Shown here: in pieces, positions 1 to 8,009 of the stretch
Layout: each line of letters opens with the position of its first letter
Numbering within the stretch: the stretch's first letter is position 1
DNA from: UBA1715 sp045615765
GTDB lineage: Bacteria; Bacteroidota; Bacteroidia; Bacteroidales; UBA1715
DNA length: 64,000 nucleotides
NCBI GenBank assembly: GCA_045615765.1
Contig: JAZLFM010000048.1
Span: 6,552-70,551, forward strand
Direction: 5' to 3'
Notes under the pieces: generated by a model
Databases searched by the model: none
Told to the model about the DNA's origin: nothing
The model's input: the letters and a program-made list of their open reading frames with translations, nothing else
Made by a program: the position numbers and the translations under genes

Positions 1-387
1 GATTTGTTTCCCTTTTTGTGCCTTGCGTGGAAGATGTATGTGTTCAAAACGTAAAGAATCAAGAGACTTGTCTGCCAATCGTTGACGACCATATTCACTT
101 GAAACTTCGCTCAATTCTTCCGTATCGTTTCGGTCAAGAATCCATTGCTCGCGTAGGCGAGGAAGACCTTTTTTAAGGTCTATGGTAATAGAGGGATCAC
201 TAAAAGGACCACTTGTGTCGTAAATATACACAGGTTTGTTTTCTTCGGAATGGATTTTCCCATCCTTGTCCTTGGTAACAGTCGGAGTAAGGTTGACTTT
301 GGTCATACCAACCCGAATGTCGGGAAAAAGACGCCCCTGCATATATGCTTTTTCCCTTTGTGCGTAAGCCTTGTTGTCTTTTGGCAT
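1..387 (-). CDS. thiC: Phosphomethylpyrimidine synthase ThiC, N-terminal part (cut by window edge)
   Basis: This is the first 129 codons of ThiC, the radical SAM enzyme that converts aminoimidazole ribotide to the HMP-phosphate moiety of thiamine. The start is an ATG read leftwards from 387 (MPKDNKAYAQ). The segments PVYIYDTSGPFSDP and GLPRLREQWILDRND are characteristic of the ThiC N-terminal region. The catalytic barrel and the C-terminal Fe-S cysteines lie beyond the window. The upstream TPP riboswitch (about 538-603) independently supports a thiamine-biosynthesis gene here. Whether other thi genes follow cannot be seen. Confidence 0.95.
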   Translation of the reverse strand, partial: MPKDNKAYAQREKAYMQGRLFPDIRVGMTKVNLTPTVTKDKDGKIHSEENKPVYIYDTSGPFSDPSITIDLKKGLPRLREQWILDRNDTEELSEVSSEYGRQRLADKSLDSLRFEHIHLPRKAQKGKQI

Positions 388-469
388 AGTTACAAATTTT
401 AAAGTTATTACTACGCCCTGTATGGTGTTTTGGGATAATGGGGTGTCCGAAAATCGCACAACACAGGGC

Positions 470-513
470 AAAAAAATAATCACATCCGTAGCAATAGCAT
501 ATTGGGTGTGATT
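470..513 (-). terminator. Riboswitch-associated transcription attenuator upstream of thiC
   Basis: Read on the minus strand, AATCACACC pairs with GGATGTGATT (one bulged A) and is followed by a run of T. The flanks AACACAGGC and GCCCTGTGTT can extend or compete with this stem. It lies between the TPP aptamer and the thiC start, about 83 nt before the ATG, as expected for an expression platform that terminates transcription when TPP is bound. The antiterminator arrangement is inferred. Confidence 0.6.
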
Positions 514-537
514 TGCCTGTGTTTATGACACTTATAC

Positions 538-603
538 GATTCCCTTGGCAGCATTACCTGCCCAGGTTCAAGGGTATAATCTCAGCCTTTCAGCACCCCT
601 ATG
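538..603 (-). promoter_or_regulatory. TPP riboswitch (THI element)
   Basis: On the minus strand the region reads GGGGTGC, then GGCTGAGAT, then ACCCTTGAACCTG, then GGTAATGC and AAGGGA. These are the conserved blocks of the thiamine pyrophosphate aptamer, in order and with normal spacing. It lies about 150 nt upstream of thiC on the same strand, so binding of TPP should repress thiC. The exact ends of helix P1 are approximate. Confidence 0.95.
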
Positions 604-628
604 GTATCACTATTGTATGATTCCATTG

Positions 629-636
629 CAAATATA
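629..636 (-). promoter_or_regulatory. Putative thiC promoter -7 element
   Basis: The minus strand carries TATATTTG, an exact match to the Bacteroidota -7 consensus TAnnTTTG. It lies about 26 nt upstream of the TPP aptamer. No clear TTTG -33 element was found at the usual spacing. Confidence 0.55.
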
Positions 637-734
637 GAATTTTTATTGAGAAATGTTGTAGGACGATTGCTAATAAAATAGAAAATGTAACAGAGATTTA
701 ATATGAATTTTACATACACGAAATATGTGCTAGC

Positions 735-742
735 TATTTTTG
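735..742 (+). promoter_or_regulatory. Putative promoter -7 element of the two-component operon
   Basis: TATTTTTG matches TAnnTTTG and ends 12 nt before the ATG at 755. It overlaps the alternative TTG start at 740, which therefore cannot lie inside the transcript if this promoter is used. The leader would be only a few nucleotides long. Confidence 0.5.
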
Positions 743-754
743 CCGAAAAAAGAA

Positions 755-1447
755 ATGAACGAAAATATACATATTCTTGTCGTAGATGATGAAGCGGATA
801 TCTGCGAAATTCTAAAATTTAATCTGGAATTAGAAAATTATTCTGTTGTTACTGCGAATTCGGTAGAAGAGATTCTTGATACCGATTTGGGAAAATACGA
901 TTTGTTCGTACTTGATATTATGATGGGACAAATTTCGGGATTGCAATTTGCTCATACTCTAAAACAAAATCCTGCAACAGCATCAAAACCTATTATTTTT
1001 ATAACGGCAAAAGATACTGAAAATGATACGATTACAGGCTTAGCAGTAGGGGCGGATGATTATATCTCAAAACCGTTTTCTATAAAAGAAGTACAGCTGC
1101 GTATTCAGGCTGTATTGAGAAGAACATATAATAGTAGTATAAATAAGCAACAAAGAATAACATATAAATCACTTATAGTTGATGTTGAGAAGAAATCTGT
1201 TTCTGTAGATGCGGTAGAAATAGAACTGACTAAGAAGGAATATGAAATTTTACAATTGTTGATAAGTTCTCCATCGCATGTGTATAGTCGTGAGGAAATA
1301 TTAGATGAGGTTTGGCCGGAAGATGTGTGTGTACTTGATAGAACAATAGATGTGAATATAACTCGATTACGAAAGAAAATTGCTCCGTATGGAAAATGTA
1401 TAATAACAAAGTTAGGATATGGGTATAGTTTCGAAAAAAATATATAA
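755..1447 (+). CDS. PhoB/RprY-like response regulator
   Basis: An OmpR/PhoB-family response regulator of 230 residues. The receiver domain (about 5-120) has the acidic pair in VVDDEAD, the phospho-acceptor Asp near residue 54 in VLDIMMG and the conserved Lys in ISKPFS near 106. A winged-helix DNA-binding domain follows (about 135-230), with TKKEYEILQLL and RTIDVNITRLRKK. The start was placed at ATG 755; an in-frame TTG at 740 falls inside the probable -7 promoter element. It overlaps the histidine kinase gene by 29 nt, so the two are translationally coupled. The adjacent phosphate-uptake operon suggests it is the phosphate regulator (PhoB role), which is inference from position. Confidence 0.9.
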   Translation: MNENIHILVVDDEADICEILKFNLELENYSVVTANSVEEILDTDLGKYDLFVLDIMMGQISGLQFAHTLKQNPATASKPIIFITAKDTENDTITGLAVGADDYISKPFSIKEVQLRIQAVLRRTYNSSINKQQRITYKSLIVDVEKKSVSVDAVEIELTKKEYEILQLLISSPSHVYSREEILDEVWPEDVCVLDRTIDVNITRLRKKIAPYGKCIITKLGYGYSFEKNI

Positions 1448-3206
1448 TAGAAAAAAACTGTCTTTTAGTCAGGTTTTATTTCTTTCTGTTTCGCTTTTAT
1501 CCTTGTTTTCTATAGGGTGTTTTATTGCTTTTCAATATTCTAGAGAAAAAGAATATAAAGCCGAATTGATGAATCTTCGATTGCAGGATTTTAATAAGGA
1601 AATGTATGCCTATATAAAAAATCATCCGTTTGCAGAAGAAGAGTTGGATAAGCTTACGAAGAATTATTCGTTGAATCATGGTCTTGTTTCGTTACGGTTG
1701 ACATTGATACAAGAAAATGGTATTGTTATTTACGATAGTCAGGAAAAGGACATCCAGAAAATGGAAAATCATGGAAATCGCGATGAGGTTCTTCTTGCAA
1801 TTCGAAATTCTGAAAGTTTCTCTATAAATCGTGTTTCTGAAACATTTGATCGAAATTATTTTTATTCTGCTGTTTATTGTAATGATTCTCATTTAATAAT
1901 ACGAAGTTCTGTTCCCTATGATGAAAACTTGTATGCAGCACTAAAAGTTGATAATTTATTTTTATTTGTGGCATTGCTTATAACATGTGTGATGTTATAT
2001 ATTCTTTTCCGGTTTACGAAAAAAATAGGTGTTTATATTCAACAGTTACGGGATTTTGTAAAGAAAGCCGATAAGGCGGATTTTTCGGAATTAGAACTAC
2101 TTACCGATTTCCCAGATCAGGATTTGGGTGACATTTCAAAACATTTGGTTCGGATATATCAGAATTTACAATTGACCAAAGAAGCTCTCAGCGTTGAAAG
2201 GGAAAAACTTATAGCTCACTTAAGTATATCGCACGAAGGTTTGTGTGTGTTTGATAATAGTAATCGATGTATTTTGGCAAACAATATTTTCACACAGTAT
2301 TCAACTTTGATTTCCGATAAAAATCTTACTTCAAATGAACAAATTCTTGAAATTACTGAATTTGCTCCTGTTCGTAATTTCTTACAAAATGATGATGATT
2401 CGGAGGAAAGAAAAATGGACTTTACCATCGAAAAAAATGGTCGCTTTTTTATTGTGGAATGTGTTGTTTTTCAGGATAATAGTTATGAAATATCAATAAA
2501 CGATAATACTCAAGAAAAAGAACAATCACGTTTAAAACAACAACTGACGCAGAATATAGCTCATGAGTTAAAAACTCCGGTGAGTACAATACAAGGCTAC
2601 CTGGAAACTATCATTTCGAACGAAAACATTAGTGAAGATCTCAAGAATCAATTCATAAATAGATGTTTTGTACAAAGCAATAGGCTTGCAAATTTGCTTC
2701 GAGATATTACTGTACTTACGCGATTAGACGAAGCTCCTCAGATGATGGAAATGCATACAATTTATTTGTCTCAAATTATAAATAATATACAGAAGGAGAC
2801 GGAATTGCAATTAGAGGCTCAGGGGATGGTAATGAAGAATTTTCTTCCTGATACGCTGACTATAAAAGGAAATGCTTCGTTAGTATATTCTATCTTTCGT
2901 AATCTTATAGACAATGCAATAGCCTATGCTGGTAAGAATACTATGATAGCCATAAATTGTTTCCGGGAAGATGAAAAATTTTTCTATTTCAGTTTTATGG
3001 ATAATGGTGTGGGAGTTGGTGAAGAACATCTAAATCGATTATTTGAACGATTTTATCGTGTTGATAAAGGACGAAGTCGTAAAATGGGTGGAACGGGTCT
3101 TGGTTTGGCTATTGTGAAAAATGCCGTTTTGTTTCATAAAGGTTGTATTTCCGCTCGAATTGTTCCTACTGGTGGCCTGGAGTTTATTTTTAGCCTTCAC
3201 AAGTAA
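1419..3206 (+). CDS. PhoR-like membrane sensor histidine kinase
   Basis: A 595-residue sensor kinase. Transmembrane segments are near 14-33 and 178-198 and flank a periplasmic loop of about 145 residues. A linker/HAMP-like stretch and a PAS-like segment (about 255-365) follow. The HisKA domain has the phospho-acceptor His near 382 in NIAHELKTPVS. The ATPase domain carries the N box (NLIDNAIAYAG, near 495), G1 (DNGVGVG, near 528) and G2 (GTGLGLAIVK, near 558). It overlaps the response regulator gene by 29 nt. A strong terminator follows, so the phosphate uptake genes downstream have their own promoter. The signal sensed is not evident from the sequence; phosphate limitation is inferred from the neighbourhood. 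Confidence 0.9.
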   Translation: MGIVSKKIYNRKKLSFSQVLFLSVSLLSLFSIGCFIAFQYSREKEYKAELMNLRLQDFNKEMYAYIKNHPFAEEELDKLTKNYSLNHGLVSLRLTLIQENGIVIYDSQEKDIQKMENHGNRDEVLLAIRNSESFSINRVSETFDRNYFYSAVYCNDSHLIIRSSVPYDENLYAALKVDNLFLFVALLITCVMLYILFRFTKKIGVYIQQLRDFVKKADKADFSELELLTDFPDQDLGDISKHLVRIYQNLQLTKEALSVEREKLIAHLSISHEGLCVFDNSNRCILANNIFTQYSTLISDKNLTSNEQILEITEFAPVRNFLQNDDDSEERKMDFTIEKNGRFFIVECVVFQDNSYEISINDNTQEKEQSRLKQQLTQNIAHELKTPVSTIQGYLETIISNENISEDLKNQFINRCFVQSNRLANLLRDITVLTRLDEAPQMMEMHTIYLSQIINNIQKETELQLEAQGMVMKNFLPDTLTIKGNASLVYSIFRNLIDNAIAYAGKNTMIAINCFREDEKFFYFSFMDNGVGVGEEHLNRLFERFYRVDKGRSRKMGGTGLGLAIVKNAVLFHKGCISARIVPTGGLEFIFSLHK

Positions 3207-3224
3207 AAGTTCTTTTTATATTTT

Positions 3225-3264
3225 GAATAGCTGATCTTTTTTAGGAAGGTCAGCTATTTTTTTT
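3225..3264 (+). terminator. Rho-independent terminator after the two-component operon
   Basis: AATAGCTGA pairs with TCAGCTATT around a short loop, followed by eight T. It separates the two-component genes from the porin-pst operon. Confidence 0.85.
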
Positions 3265-3313
3265 ATTAATACAACTGTAGTTTGGGTGTAATATGGTTGA
3301 AATATCGCGCGGT

Positions 3314-3321
3314 TACTTTTG
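3314..3321 (+). promoter_or_regulatory. Putative -7 element of the porin-pst operon
   Basis: TACTTTTG matches TAnnTTTG and lies 25 nt before the porin ATG. No TTTG lies at the normal -33 distance, as would suit a promoter that depends on an activator such as the neighbouring response regulator. No regulator site could be defined. Confidence 0.45.
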
Positions 3322-3346
3322 TCATATAAAATTAAAGTAAATAAAT

Positions 3347-4339
3347 ATGAGAACAAAACAGATTGTAATCGCAGGTATAATGAGTACTTGTATGTGGTTT
3401 ACATCCTTTGCGCAAGAAGAACAAAAAAAGGATGGTCAGTTTCAGGGGAAAGCAATCCTACAAACATTTGGAAATTTCCACGCTGGTTTTTCCGATGTAA
3501 AGGATAATAGAGGCTTTGAGTTAGAAAGAGCTTATGTTGGTTATCAAACTAAAGTTACAGAACAATTAGAGTTAAAGAGTGTATTAGACATTGGTAAGTC
3601 TAGTGCTGTAGATGATTATCAACGAATTGCTTATATAAAAAATGCTCAATTAACTTGGAAGAAAAAAAATCTTACTATCGCAGGAGGATTAATTGGAACA
3701 ACACAATTTAACAAACAAGAAAAGTTTTGGGGATATCGATATATTGATAAGTCTTTTCAAGATAAATACAAATTTGGAAGCAGCGCAGATTTGGGCTTGT
3801 CGTTAACTTATCAGTTCACTGATTGGTTTTCTGCCGATGCTATTATCGTAAATGGTGAAGGTTATAAGAAAACTCAGGTAAAAGATGGCTTACTCTATGG
3901 ACTTGGTGCATCGTTTAATCCGATAAAGGGATTGGAATTGAGGGTGTATGGAGATATTAATGAAACAACTATAGATAGTTTGAAGAATACTATGAATCTT
4001 GCGCTATTTGTAGGTTATAAAGCAGATCATTTTTCTTTGGGAGCAGAGTATAACTCAAATGCGAATACAAAATTTGCTCCTAATAAAAATTTGTCGGGCT
4101 ATTCCTGTTATGGAAAAGTTTCTGTTGGTAAACTAACAGAATTGTATGCTCGATATGATTTTCTAACCTCAAACAATCATTGGTCTGTCGGAAGTGAAGA
4201 ATCGTCGGTTTTATTAGGTGCACAATTTAAATTAGGTAAATATATGAAGTTGGCGCCAAACTTTAGAGTCACAATGCCAAAAGCCGATGGCAAAGAAACA
4301 ATGTATATGGCTTATGTTAATTATTATTTTTCGTTATAA
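3347..4339 (+). CDS. Outer-membrane porin, probably phosphate-associated (OprP/OprO-like)
   Basis: A 330-residue protein with a signal peptide (MRTKQIVIAGIMSTCMWFTSFAQ, cleavage expected after FAQ). Alternating aromatic/polar beta-strand segments follow, and the C-terminus YVNYYFSL ends in a strand typical of outer-membrane barrels. Phrases such as FELERAYVGYQTKVTEQLE resemble the phosphate-selective porin O/P family. It lies 23 nt upstream of pstS on the same strand, behind the two-component system, so it probably forms the outer-membrane entry point for phosphate. The substrate is inferred from context. Confidence 0.75.
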   Translation: MRTKQIVIAGIMSTCMWFTSFAQEEQKKDGQFQGKAILQTFGNFHAGFSDVKDNRGFELERAYVGYQTKVTEQLELKSVLDIGKSSAVDDYQRIAYIKNAQLTWKKKNLTIAGGLIGTTQFNKQEKFWGYRYIDKSFQDKYKFGSSADLGLSLTYQFTDWFSADAIIVNGEGYKKTQVKDGLLYGLGASFNPIKGLELRVYGDINETTIDSLKNTMNLALFVGYKADHFSLGAEYNSNANTKFAPNKNLSGYSCYGKVSVGKLTELYARYDFLTSNNHWSVGSEESSVLLGAQFKLGKYMKLAPNFRVTMPKADGKETMYMAYVNYYFSL

Positions 4340-4362
4340 ACAAACTTTAAAATCAATTAGTT

Positions 4363-5439
4363 ATGGAAAAGAGTTTAAAAATTAAACTAATATTAGTAGC
4401 AGTTCTTATTGCTGTAATTACTATTGCTGTTACTCTGGTAAATAAAGATAAACAAAAAGAAGAAACTGCTTCTGTAGAGCTTTCTGGAGCAGGGGCAACA
4501 TTTCCTTTACCATTTTATAACATCGTTTTTGAAAAATATTCGGAATTACACAACGACAAAGTTAGTTATGGTGGTATAGGAAGTGGAGGCGGAATACGCA
4601 GTTTAAAAGATGGCGTTGTTGATTTTGCCGGAAGTGATGCTTTCTTGTCCGACAAAGAACTTTCTGAAATGGCTGCAGTAATTCATGTCCCAACATGTAT
4701 GGGGGCGATTGTACTTAGTTTTAACTTGCCGGGAATAGAGAATCTAAATTTGTCGGGTAGTGTGGTCGCAGATATTTTTTCTGGAAAAATTAGAAAATGG
4801 AATGAAGAGAGAATTCAAGCCTTGAATTCAACTATTACTCTTCCTGATGCAGAAATCATACCTGTCTATCGTTCCGATGGTAGCGGTACAACATCGAATT
4901 TTACAGATTATTTATGTAAAGTTAGCGAAAGTTGGAAAAATACTTACGGCTCTGGCAAATCGGTGAATTTCCCTGTTGGAATGGCTGCAAAAGGAAATCC
5001 TGGAGTTGCAAGTATTATTGCACAAACAAAGAATTCCATCGGCTATGTTGGCTCGGAATATGCATTCGCTCAAGGTATGTCGTTTGCGAATATTCAAAAT
5101 CAACAAGGTGAATTTGTTAAACCTACAGCTGAGTCAATTTCAAAAGCAGCGGATGGAGATATGCCAAAAGATACTCGAATATCAATAACTAATTCAAATG
5201 CAAAAGGTGCCTATCCAATTAGTTGTCTTACTTGGTTGATTATTTATCAGGATCAAAACTATTCAAATAGAACGAAAGAACAAGCTCAAACAACAATAGA
5301 TTTACTTCGTTTTATTGTAAGTGACAGCATTCAACAAATAACAGCAACAGTGCATTATGCTCCGCTTCCTAAGCAAGCAATAGAATTAAGCTTAGAAAAC
5401 TTGAAAACAGTTACTTATGGTGGTGAAAAATTGCAGTAA
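4363..5439 (+). CDS. pstS: Phosphate ABC transporter substrate-binding protein PstS
   Basis: A 358-residue periplasmic phosphate-binding protein. A hydrophobic N-terminal segment (about 6-27) is followed by the binding domain. Phosphate-contact motifs typical of PstS are SGAGATFPLPFY (near 41), GGIGSGGGIRSL (near 70), DFAGSDA (near 88) and YRSDGSGTTSNF (near 169). No lipobox cysteine follows the hydrophobic segment, so it is probably membrane-anchored by an uncleaved segment or released, rather than lipidated. It starts the pstSCAB order directly after the porin gene. Confidence 0.93.
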   Translation: MEKSLKIKLILVAVLIAVITIAVTLVNKDKQKEETASVELSGAGATFPLPFYNIVFEKYSELHNDKVSYGGIGSGGGIRSLKDGVVDFAGSDAFLSDKELSEMAAVIHVPTCMGAIVLSFNLPGIENLNLSGSVVADIFSGKIRKWNEERIQALNSTITLPDAEIIPVYRSDGSGTTSNFTDYLCKVSESWKNTYGSGKSVNFPVGMAAKGNPGVASIIAQTKNSIGYVGSEYAFAQGMSFANIQNQQGEFVKPTAESISKAADGDMPKDTRISITNSNAKGAYPISCLTWLIIYQDQNYSNRTKEQAQTTIDLLRFIVSDSIQQITATVHYAPLPKQAIELSLENLKTVTYGGEKLQ

Positions 5440-5459
5440 ACAGTTAACTGTCAGAGGCT

Positions 5460-6317
5460 ATGAAAGATAAATTGTTTAATAGTATTTTATTTGTTGCAGC
5501 TCTGATTTTACCAATCTTTTGTGGGGGAATTATATATTCTCTCACAATAGATTCAAGTGAAGCTTTCTCGGAATTTGGTTTCTTCCACTTTGTCTTTTCT
5601 TCTGATTGGAATTATACAGAAGGACAAGAACAATATGGCGCATTGCCTTTTCTCGTTGGAACAATAATGACCACTTTGTTGGCTTTAATGTTTTGTATTC
5701 CTTTTGCGTTGTCTATTGCTTTATTTGTTGGTGAATATCATAAAGGTAGTATTTGGGCAGAAGGACTTGGTACTATAACTGATTTGTTGGCAGGAATCCC
5801 TTCTATAATTTATGGTTTGTGGGGATTTTATACCTTACGGCCAATAATTATGGGGCTGCATATTTCGGAGCAAGGTTCTGGTATTTTAACCGCTTCGTTG
5901 GTTTTGGCTATAATGATAGTGCCTTATGCGGCATCTTTAAGCTCGGAATTTATAAAAATGGTTCCTGCAGATTTGAAAGAAGGTGCCTATAGTCTTGGTG
6001 CAACAAGATTTGATGTTATTAAAAATGTCATTTTCCCTGTTGCAGGTTCGGGAATATTCTCTTCGTATATTTTGGCTATTGGCAGGGCGATAGGGGAAAC
6101 TATGACAGTAACAATGTTGATTGGAAATACAAATCAATTACCAACCTCTATTGTCGATACTGGTAATACAATGGCAAGTATTATTGCTAACCAGTTTGGA
6201 GAGGCTGATGGCTTGAAGTTGTCGGCTTTGTTTGCAATCGGATTGCTTTTGTTCTTGCTTACGGCAATAGTAAATATGATTGGTAAATATTTGATAAAAA
6301 GAACTCGTGTTGCATAA
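5460..6317 (+). CDS. pstC: Phosphate ABC transporter permease PstC
   Basis: A 285-residue inner-membrane permease with about six transmembrane segments. The cytoplasmic coupling motif reads EGAYSLGATRFDVIKNVIFPVAGSG, followed by AIGRAIGETMTVTMLIGN, both typical of PstC. It lies 20 nt after pstS and 6 nt before pstA. With PstA it forms the channel energised by PstB. Confidence 0.93.
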   Translation: MKDKLFNSILFVAALILPIFCGGIIYSLTIDSSEAFSEFGFFHFVFSSDWNYTEGQEQYGALPFLVGTIMTTLLALMFCIPFALSIALFVGEYHKGSIWAEGLGTITDLLAGIPSIIYGLWGFYTLRPIIMGLHISEQGSGILTASLVLAIMIVPYAASLSSEFIKMVPADLKEGAYSLGATRFDVIKNVIFPVAGSGIFSSYILAIGRAIGETMTVTMLIGNTNQLPTSIVDTGNTMASIIANQFGEADGLKLSALFAIGLLLFLLTAIVNMIGKYLIKRTRVA

Positions 6318-6323
6318 TAAGTT

Positions 6324-7187
6324 ATGGAAAAGAAAAAGTTACAATATCGTCTTGCTGTAAATAAGTTAGTCTATGTCATAGTTATTATAATAGCAGCTTT
6401 AACTGCGGTACCATTGCTTGCCATTTTAGGAGAAGTTTTTTATAGAGGAATTCATGAATTTAGTTTGTCTTTTTTTACAGAGGCGACTCCTACTGCATAC
6501 AAAGCAATGCAAGCTATTGCTGAAGGTAAGAGTATTCCTGGAGGTATAGCTAATGGTATTATCGGAACAGTTTTGATGCTGATTATGGCAACGATTATTG
6601 CCGTTCCATTTGGGGTGTTTTGTGGCATATATTTAGCGGAAAATTCAAAAAAGAAGTTTTCTGTATTTGTAAGCTATATGACAGATTTGTTGCAAGGAAC
6701 ACCTTCTGTTATAATTGGAATTGTTGTATATACCTGGGTTGTTATTCCTATGAATGGATATTCTGCACTTGCAGGTGGAGTTGCTCTATTCATTATGATG
6801 CTTCCGTTAATTATTCGATCTACTGAAGAAACGTTACGGATGTTACCATCATCGTTAAAAGAAGCGGGGCTTGCTTTAGGAGGAAACTACTCTACGGTTG
6901 TTCTGAAAGTTTTATTGCCGTCTGCTTTTGGTGGTGTGTTTACGGGAATATTATTGGCGATATCTCGTGTGATGGGAGAGACGGCTCCGTTGATGTTTAC
7001 TGCTTTAGGATGTTCTTCTATTAGCTGGAATATGGAAAAACCTATCTCTTCTGTATCTCTTTTAATTTGGGAATTTTTTAATGACCCAAATCTCCAAGAA
7101 CTCGTATGGGGAGCTTCTCTGTTCCTACTTGTATTCGTCTTATTATTAAATATAACAGCAAAAAGAATAAAAAAATGGAAATCGTAA
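6324..7187 (+). CDS. pstA: Phosphate ABC transporter permease PstA
   Basis: A 287-residue permease with about six membrane spans. It carries the EAA-type coupling loop (KEAGLALGGNYSTVVLKVLLP) and SRVMGETAPLMFTALG, as in PstA. Its last 13 nt overlap the start of pstB, implying coupled translation. Confidence 0.93.
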   Translation: MEKKKLQYRLAVNKLVYVIVIIIAALTAVPLLAILGEVFYRGIHEFSLSFFTEATPTAYKAMQAIAEGKSIPGGIANGIIGTVLMLIMATIIAVPFGVFCGIYLAENSKKKFSVFVSYMTDLLQGTPSVIIGIVVYTWVVIPMNGYSALAGGVALFIMMLPLIIRSTEETLRMLPSSLKEAGLALGGNYSTVVLKVLLPSAFGGVFTGILLAISRVMGETAPLMFTALGCSSISWNMEKPISSVSLLIWEFFNDPNLQELVWGASLFLLVFVLLLNITAKRIKKWKS

Positions 7188-7942
7188 ATCCAATATTAGA
7201 ATTTAAAGATGTATGTATTTCATACTCTTCAAATACAATGGCAGTAAAAAATGTTTCTGCTTCTATAGAAAAGAAATGTATAACCGCAATTATGGGACCG
7301 TCTGGTTGTGGTAAGAGCACATTGTTGCGGGCGGCAAATATGATGCATTCCCTCTATCCAAATATTAAAACTACAGGAGAAATCTTATTGAACAAGGATA
7401 ATATTTTAAATATGGAACCTGTTGCGGTAAGACGAAAAATCGGTATGGTGTTTCAACGACCAACTCCATTTCCTACAATGAGTATTTATGAGAACGTCCT
7501 TGCTGGGTATATGCTCAACGGTATATCAATTTCTAAATCAGAAAAAGATATGTTGGTAGAACAAAATCTAAAAAATGTTTCTTTGTGGGATGAGGTCAAG
7601 GATGTGTTAAATAAAAAAGGAACTTTTTTATCGGGTGGACAACAACAACGATTGTGTATAGCAAGAGCATTAGCATTAAAACCTGATGTGTTGTTGATGG
7701 ATGAACCTACTTCTGCTTTGGATCCAATTGCAACCAAACATATCGAAGAATTATTAATTCGTTTGAAGGATGAAGTGACTATTCTTGTTGTTACTCACAA
7801 TATGGGACAAGCAATGAGGGTTTCTTCAAAGTCTATGTTTATGTATTTAGGCGAGTTGATAGAATATGATGATACCGAAAAAATGTTCTCTAATCCTTGT
7901 GATGAACGAACAAAGTCATATTTGACAGGAAAAATGGGATAA
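7175..7942 (+). CDS. pstB: Phosphate ABC transporter ATP-binding protein PstB
   Basis: A 255-residue ABC ATPase. Walker A is GPSGCGKST (near 38), the Q-loop region is MVFQRPTPFP, the signature is LSGGQQQRLCIARAL, Walker B is VLLMDEPTSALD, and the H-loop is VVTHNMGQAMR. The FQRPTPFP segment is typical of PstB. The start is ATG 7175, which overlaps pstA by 13 nt; longer in-frame starts would add residues encoded inside pstA that the family lacks. No phoU follows; the operon ends at a strong terminator. Confidence 0.95.
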   Translation: MEIVNPILEFKDVCISYSSNTMAVKNVSASIEKKCITAIMGPSGCGKSTLLRAANMMHSLYPNIKTTGEILLNKDNILNMEPVAVRRKIGMVFQRPTPFPTMSIYENVLAGYMLNGISISKSEKDMLVEQNLKNVSLWDEVKDVLNKKGTFLSGGQQQRLCIARALALKPDVLLMDEPTSALDPIATKHIEELLIRLKDEVTILVVTHNMGQAMRVSSKSMFMYLGELIEYDDTEKMFSNPCDERTKSYLTGKMG

Positions 7943-7954
7943 ATAGACTTATAT

Positions 7955-7998
7955 ACAAACAAAAACGGCGAAACATTTGTTTCGCCGTTTTTGTTTGT
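7955..7998. terminator. Bidirectional terminator between pstB and proS
   Basis: A perfect 20-bp stem (ACAAACAAAAACGGCGAAAC and its complement) surrounds the loop ATTT. A-rich and T-rich arms sit on both sides, so it can end transcription from the converging pst operon and proS. Confidence 0.9.
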
Positions 7999-8009
7999 GT
8001 TCTTATTTA

